From an uncultured Bacteroidota bacterium (GTDB taxonomy: Bacteria; Bacteroidota; Bacteroidia; Bacteroidales; SZUA-534), in assembly GCA_937885735.1 (NCBI GenBank), contig CALABN010000294.1:1-11267 (forward strand): a stretch of DNA of 11,267 nt. Direction: 5' to 3'. The notes under the pieces were generated by a model. That model had not been told where the DNA came from, did no database searches, and worked only from the letters and a program-made list of their open reading frames with translations. The position numbers and the translations under genes are program-made. Positions 8,215 to 11,267 of this stretch are shown here, in pieces (positions within the stretch are counted from its first letter, which is position 1; each line of letters opens with the position of its first letter).

Positions 8215-8895
8215 TTAATTCAACTGGAAGTTGATTGGAACTGTGTACGACACTCGTACTGGTTTTCCTCGCTGTGAGCCTGGTTTCCATTTTGGAAGGC
8301 TCTGTACAACGCGGATAGCCTCTTTATCCAATGCCGGGTCAACGCCACGTGCGATTTTCACGTTCTCAATCTCACCCTTTTGGTTAATCACGAATGCTAC
8401 ATATACCTTGCCTTGCAAACCATTTTCCTTTGCAATTTCAGGATAGTTGACGTGTTCAGCAATATGCTTACGCAAAGCCATTTCACCACCTGGGAACTCT
8501 GGCATATTTTCAACAATCACGAAAACCTGCTCTTCCTCTTCCTCCTCTTCCTCGGCCATTTCAACAATGGCAACCTCAGTTTCTTGGTCGGCTTCCATAT
8601 CGTCGATTTCAAGTTCGTCATCGATTTCCACGTCGTCATCAACGATGTTGATTACCTCAGCAACCTTTGGCACCTCCGGTGGTGGTGGCGGTGTAATTTC
8701 CTGTTGACGAGTGATAGGTATGATTTCCTCTTCAGCTACGACATCTTCAAGTTCGCCAAAACCAGCGACATTCTTTTCGTGAATCGTATAACTGAACGCG
8801 CCAAGAACAGCGCCAAGCGCAACAACAAAGCCCACTTCAAGGAATAGGGTGCTGTAGCGTCTTAAATCCGCTTTGGGGTTCTTTTTAAGTTCCAT
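8215..8895 (-). CDS. TonB family energy transducer (paralogue 1, acidic linker)
   Basis: A 226-residue inner-membrane-anchored periplasmic protein expected to pass proton-motive force from ExbB/ExbD to outer-membrane TonB-dependent receptors. A short cytoplasmic start (KKNPKADLRRYS) is followed by one hydrophobic segment at about 17-38. A short proline stretch (PPPPPEVPKVAEV, 69-81) leads into a strongly acidic linker at about 85-122. This includes EIDDELEIDD and a run of eight Glu at 115-122. The TonB C-terminal domain runs from about 130 to 226, with FPGGE, NYPEIAKENGLQGKVYVAF and the closing PINFQLN. The linker is much less Pro/Lys-rich than in E. coli TonB, as is common in Bacteroidales. 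No exbB, exbD or receptor gene lies nearby. It closely resembles its upstream neighbour and is likely a tandem duplicate. A more specialised role, such as signalling or a particular receptor, cannot be read from the sequence. Confidence 0.92.
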   Translation of the reverse strand: MELKKNPKADLRRYSTLFLEVGFVVALGAVLGAFSYTIHEKNVAGFGELEDVVAEEEIIPITRQQEITPPPPPEVPKVAEVINIVDDDVEIDDELEIDDMEADQETEVAIVEMAEEEEEEEEQVFVIVENMPEFPGGEMALRKHIAEHVNYPEIAKENGLQGKVYVAFVINQKGEIENVKIARGVDPALDKEAIRVVQSLPKWKPGSQRGKPVRVSYTVPINFQLN

Positions 8896-8917
8896 AGTTT
8901 TTGTTTTTTTCAGTCGC

Positions 8918-8948
8918 TAAAAGTAGTATTAATTGTATATAAAACAAA
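8918..8948 (-). promoter_or_regulatory. candidate Bacteroidota-type promoter of the first tonB gene
   Basis: On the minus strand TTTG (8945-8948) is followed after exactly 19 bp by TACTTTTA (8918-8925), seven of eight positions compatible with the -7 consensus TAnnTTTG. This gives a leader of roughly 15 bases before the ATG at 8895. It sits downstream of the terminator of the second tonB gene, so the two paralogues can be transcribed separately. Confidence 0.5.
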
Positions 8949-9002
8949 CCATAAATTGCCCATTGCCCTATTTTTTTTAAATTTTTATATGCCAACAAAT
9001 GG

Positions 9003-9027
9003 AAAAGCCGGCTTGTTGCCGGCTTTT
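9003..9027 (-). terminator. Rho-independent terminator of the second tonB gene
   Basis: A perfect 10-bp inverted repeat (9003-9012 with 9018-9027, AAAAGCCGGC arms) has a 5-base loop. It begins 25 bp past the stop codon of the tonB gene at 9053. In the minus-strand RNA the stem ends in four U that are themselves paired with A, so the U tract is short. It is symmetrical and could act on either strand. Confidence 0.78.
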
Positions 9028-9052
9028 CACGCTTAATATCTGTCTGTTGAGA

Positions 9053-9727
9053 TCAGTTTAATTGGAAATTGATTGGCAATGTAAAATACACACTTACAGG
9101 ATGTCCGCCTGATTCTCCTGGAATCCAATCTGGCATCTTGCTTACCACATTCAATGCCTGTTGGTCTATTGTAGAATCAACACCTCTCATCACCTTGATT
9201 TGTTCTATCTTACCTTTCTTGTTTACAACAAATTGTACGTAAACCTTGCCCTTGATTCCGTTTTGTCTGGCGATTTCAGGATAAACCACATTCTTTGAGA
9301 TAAACTCAGCCATAGCCTTTTCACCACCAGGGAAAGACGGCATTTTTGCAACAAAATCGTAAATCGGATCATCGTCAGGGTCGTCAGCTTCAGTAGCATA
9401 ATCGACAATAATGACCTTGGTTTCTGGCGTTGCCTCAACGTCAATATCTATATCTTCGTCTTCAAAGTTCGGATCGTCTTCAATGACGAGTATTTGGGCC
9501 ACCTTTGGCATTGGTGGCTGTGCAACCTCGACCGCTGGCCTGGTGACAGGGACTATAATTGGGTCAGGCTCTGTCCAATTAACATCACCTAGATCGGTGT
9601 AAGACTTTTCGCTCACTGTATAGTTGAGCGCATAAATAACAACTGCAAATGCGAGAATAAAACCTGCTTCAAGGAATAGCCCGCTATACCTTCTGAGGTC
9701 TGATTTAGGATTTTTCTTTGCGTCCAT
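9053..9727 (-). CDS. TonB family energy transducer (paralogue 2)
   Basis: A 224-residue TonB-type protein with the same plan as its downstream neighbour: KKNPKSDLRRYSGLFLEAGF at 4-23, one membrane segment at about 17-38, a linker of about 90 residues, and a TonB C-terminal domain from about 128 to 224. That domain contains FPGGEKAMAEF, YPEIARQNGIKGKVYVQF and the identical ending INFQLN. The linker differs: it has VTRPAVEVAQPPMPKVAQI at 61-79, then DPNFEDEDIDIDVE and DDPDDDP, and no poly-Glu run. Membrane segment and C-terminal domain are conserved while the linker has drifted, which fits an old tandem duplication with retained function. It lies 99 bp downstream of the mpl-like gene on the same strand. 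I could not find a convincing promoter in that gap, so read-through from mpl is possible. Confidence 0.92.
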   Translation of the reverse strand: MDAKKNPKSDLRRYSGLFLEAGFILAFAVVIYALNYTVSEKSYTDLGDVNWTEPDPIIVPVTRPAVEVAQPPMPKVAQILVIEDDPNFEDEDIDIDVEATPETKVIIVDYATEADDPDDDPIYDFVAKMPSFPGGEKAMAEFISKNVVYPEIARQNGIKGKVYVQFVVNKKGKIEQIKVMRGVDSTIDQQALNVVSKMPDWIPGESGGHPVSVYFTLPINFQLN

Positions 9728-9826
9728 AATTCAACGTTTTAAAGGTTAGTAATAGATGCTATTTTCCCTTATAAACGTATTATGTGGCAAGATGTTGTGT
9801 GAATACGCTTTTTTTTCAGAAAGGCA

Positions 9827-11185
9827 CTATTTGATTATTTCCGATGCCAATTGCTTCAAGTCGACTCCGGCAAAATTGCCTGAACTCAAGAACAACACAA
9901 CACAATTGTCGCTCTTATTGGCGAGCAAGTCGGATTTCAGCATTTCAATGTCGTCGTAAGCCTTGAGACCGTCTTTGGCAAATGCCGACTCAACTTGAGC
10001 CGTCGTGATATCGGCCAAGCGCTTAAGTTCAATGGCGTGTCGGCTGAAAAAGACGTATGCCTTGTCGGCCAATTCCATTGAGCCAGCATATTGCGACAGA
10101 AAGTTCTCGCTCAAACTACTGTATGTGTGCAATTCCATACAGGCAATGATTTTCTTGCCAGGAAATTGATTGCAGACAGCGTTCACCGTTGCCTTTAGTT
10201 TAGATGGCGAATGTGCGAAATCGGTAAAGGCGAGACTGCCATTTTTGCTGAATATCTGTTGAAGACGCTTGTCGGCACCTTCAAATGTCAACATTGCATT
10301 ATGGAAATCATCTTCAGAAATGCCCAATTGAAGGCAAACCTGCAATGCTCCTGAAATATTTTGAAGATTGTGCTCTCCAAAGATTGACAATTCATACTTC
10401 TTGCCATTGCAGAGCAGATAAGTGACGCCATTCTCTATATTATATAGGTGTGTGTTGTATGGCAACAACTTTATATCAGGACGGCATTTTGACGCAATGT
10501 TTCGAAGATTATCATCGCCTTCAAAATAAACAAGAGAGCCATTTGGCTCGATTAGTTGAGAGAACCGCTCAAACTGCCATACATAGTCTTCAAAAGTCGT
10601 GAACACATTGATATGGTCCCAGGCAATACCCGTAATCAACGCAATGTCAGGCTTGTAAAGGTGGAATTTAGGACGAGGGTCGATTGGCGATGTCAGATAC
10701 TCGTCACCCTCAAACACTGCTATTTTGGCGTCGTTGCTTAAACCAACCATAGTGTCGAATCCCTTGACTTTGGCACCGACCATATAATCGAACGGTACAC
10801 CGACTGTCTTGAGGACGTGCATTATCATTGCAGTGGTAGTGGTCTTGCCGTGGCTTCCGCCAATGACAACCCGAGTCTTGTCCTGCGTCTGGTTGTAAAG
10901 GAATTCTGGATAAGAGTAGATTTTCAGCCCGAGTTCCTGTGCCTTCAAAAGTTCAGGATTGTCGGATTTTGCGTGCATTCCCAAAACTATAGCGTCAATG
11001 TCGGAAGTTATTTTTTCAGGGTGCCAGCCAGCCTGATCTGGCAATAGTCCGTGAGACGCAAGACGCGAACGCGATGGTTCAAAAATCTCGTCGTCGGAAC
11101 CAGTCACCTTGTCGCCTTTTAGATGCAATGCAATAGCCAAATTGTGCATTGCGCTTCCTCCGATTGCTATAAAATGGTAGTGCAT
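9827..11185 (-). CDS. mpl: Mur ligase of the Mpl type (UDP-N-acetylmuramate:L-alanyl-gamma-D-glutamyl-meso-diaminopimelate ligase)
   Basis: Expected to join recycled peptidoglycan tripeptide to UDP-MurNAc in the cytosol with ATP, saving the MurC, MurD and MurE steps. The 452 residues show the three Mur ligase domains. The N-terminal Rossmann-like UDP-binding domain has the glycine-rich IGGSAMHNLA at 8-17. The central ATPase domain has the P-loop GGSHGKTTTT at 109-118, FEGDEY at 158-163 and AWDHINVF at 188-195. The C-terminal domain has DFAHSPSKLKATV at 322-334. K173 in DPRPKFH lies where related ligases carry a carbamylated lysine; this is inferred. EGDEY followed by a PKFHLYKPD-like stretch fits Mpl better than MurC. 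In Bacteroidota such genes are often labelled MurC or peptidoglycan synthetase, and the sequence alone does not prove the tripeptide substrate. The ATG at 11185 is preceded by an A-rich leader without a Shine-Dalgarno sequence. Confidence 0.85.
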   Translation of the reverse strand: MHYHFIAIGGSAMHNLAIALHLKGDKVTGSDDEIFEPSRSRLASHGLLPDQAGWHPEKITSDIDAIVLGMHAKSDNPELLKAQELGLKIYSYPEFLYNQTQDKTRVVIGGSHGKTTTTAMIMHVLKTVGVPFDYMVGAKVKGFDTMVGLSNDAKIAVFEGDEYLTSPIDPRPKFHLYKPDIALITGIAWDHINVFTTFEDYVWQFERFSQLIEPNGSLVYFEGDDNLRNIASKCRPDIKLLPYNTHLYNIENGVTYLLCNGKKYELSIFGEHNLQNISGALQVCLQLGISEDDFHNAMLTFEGADKRLQQIFSKNGSLAFTDFAHSPSKLKATVNAVCNQFPGKKIIACMELHTYSSLSENFLSQYAGSMELADKAYVFFSRHAIELKRLADITTAQVESAFAKDGLKAYDDIEMLKSDLLANKSDNCVVLFLSSGNFAGVDLKQLASEIIK

Positions 11186-11207
11186 TTTTAAATATATTTT
11201 TGATTAA

Positions 11208-11228
11208 GGTGAGTTCTATAAATTCACC
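11208..11228. repeat. short inverted repeat in the mpl leader
   Basis: Arms GGTGAGTT (11208-11215) and AATTCACC (11221-11228) pair at seven of eight positions around a 5-base centre, 22 bp upstream of the mpl start codon. There is no U tract right after it on the minus strand, so it does not look like a terminator. It may be an operator or a leader hairpin; its role is unknown. Confidence 0.4.
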
Positions 11229-11238
11229 GTTTGAAAAA

Positions 11239-11246
11239 CAAAAATA
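11239..11246 (-). promoter_or_regulatory. candidate -7 promoter element for mpl
   Basis: The minus strand reads TATTTTTG here, an exact match to the Bacteroidota -7 consensus TAnnTTTG, giving a leader of about 45 bases before the ATG at 11185. The -33 element would fall at the extreme right edge, where no clear TTTG is visible, so it may be weak or partly outside the window. Confidence 0.35.
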
Positions 11247-11267
11247 ACAAAATGGGCAATATGAACT

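Noticed and set aside
8447..8707. A serine-rich plus-strand open frame opposite the first tonB gene.
   Set aside because: The serine runs are the antisense reading of the GAR/GAY acidic codons of the TonB linker.
9776..9815. A CGTATT/AATACG inverted repeat followed by T8 on the plus strand, looking like a plus-strand terminator.
   Set aside because: No plus-strand gene ends here, the stem is only 6 bp with a 20-base loop, and on the minus strand, where mpl would need it, there is hardly any U tract.
9728..9826. A search for a promoter of the second tonB gene.
   Set aside because: Several AT-rich partial matches occur, but none combines a TTTG with a TAnnTTTG element at an acceptable spacing.

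Overview
The window reads as ordinary chromosomal DNA from a member of the Bacteroidota, most likely order Bacteroidales. Four things point there. The glmU-like gene is of the alternative type known from that phylum. Two TonB proteins start with the KKNPKxDLRRYS signature common in Bacteroidales. The start codons follow A-rich stretches with no Shine-Dalgarno sequence. The two best promoter candidates fit the Bacteroidota pattern (TTTG, about 19 bp, TAnnTTTG). A Mur ligase of the Mpl type suggests a diaminopimelate peptidoglycan. The species cannot be fixed from the sequence.

Layout. At the left edge, on the plus strand, is the last 43 codons of a DPM1-like family 2 glycosyltransferase (to 134), followed by a complete class I dihydroorotase, pyrC (175-1512). 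Everything after that is on the minus strand. lon (1560-4016) converges on pyrC across a 47-bp gap that holds lon's terminator. lon is preceded in its operon by the alternative glmU (4027-5217), 10 bp away. A strong terminator (5325-5354) separates that operon from ppdK, pyruvate phosphate dikinase (5373-8087). Two tandem tonB paralogues follow (8215-8895 and 9053-9727), each with its own terminator, and then an mpl-like Mur ligase (9827-11185). Its leader reaches the right edge.

How the genes fit together. The functions are mostly housekeeping: pyrimidine synthesis (pyrC), UDP-GlcNAc supply and peptidoglycan-precursor ligation (glmU-like, mpl), protein quality control (lon), PEP/pyruvate interconversion (ppdK) and energy transfer to outer-membrane transporters (two tonB). 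Apart from glmU-lon, and perhaps the glycosyltransferase-pyrC pair, the genes look like separate transcription units divided by hairpin terminators. No gene-free stretch exceeds 160 bp.

I see no tRNA, rRNA, insertion sequence, CRISPR array, phage gene, frameshifted gene or obvious new system. The points most worth a second look are the doubled orphan tonB genes with divergent acidic linkers, a U-tract hairpin just before ppdK, the glmU-lon pairing, and a hairpin in the mpl leader.
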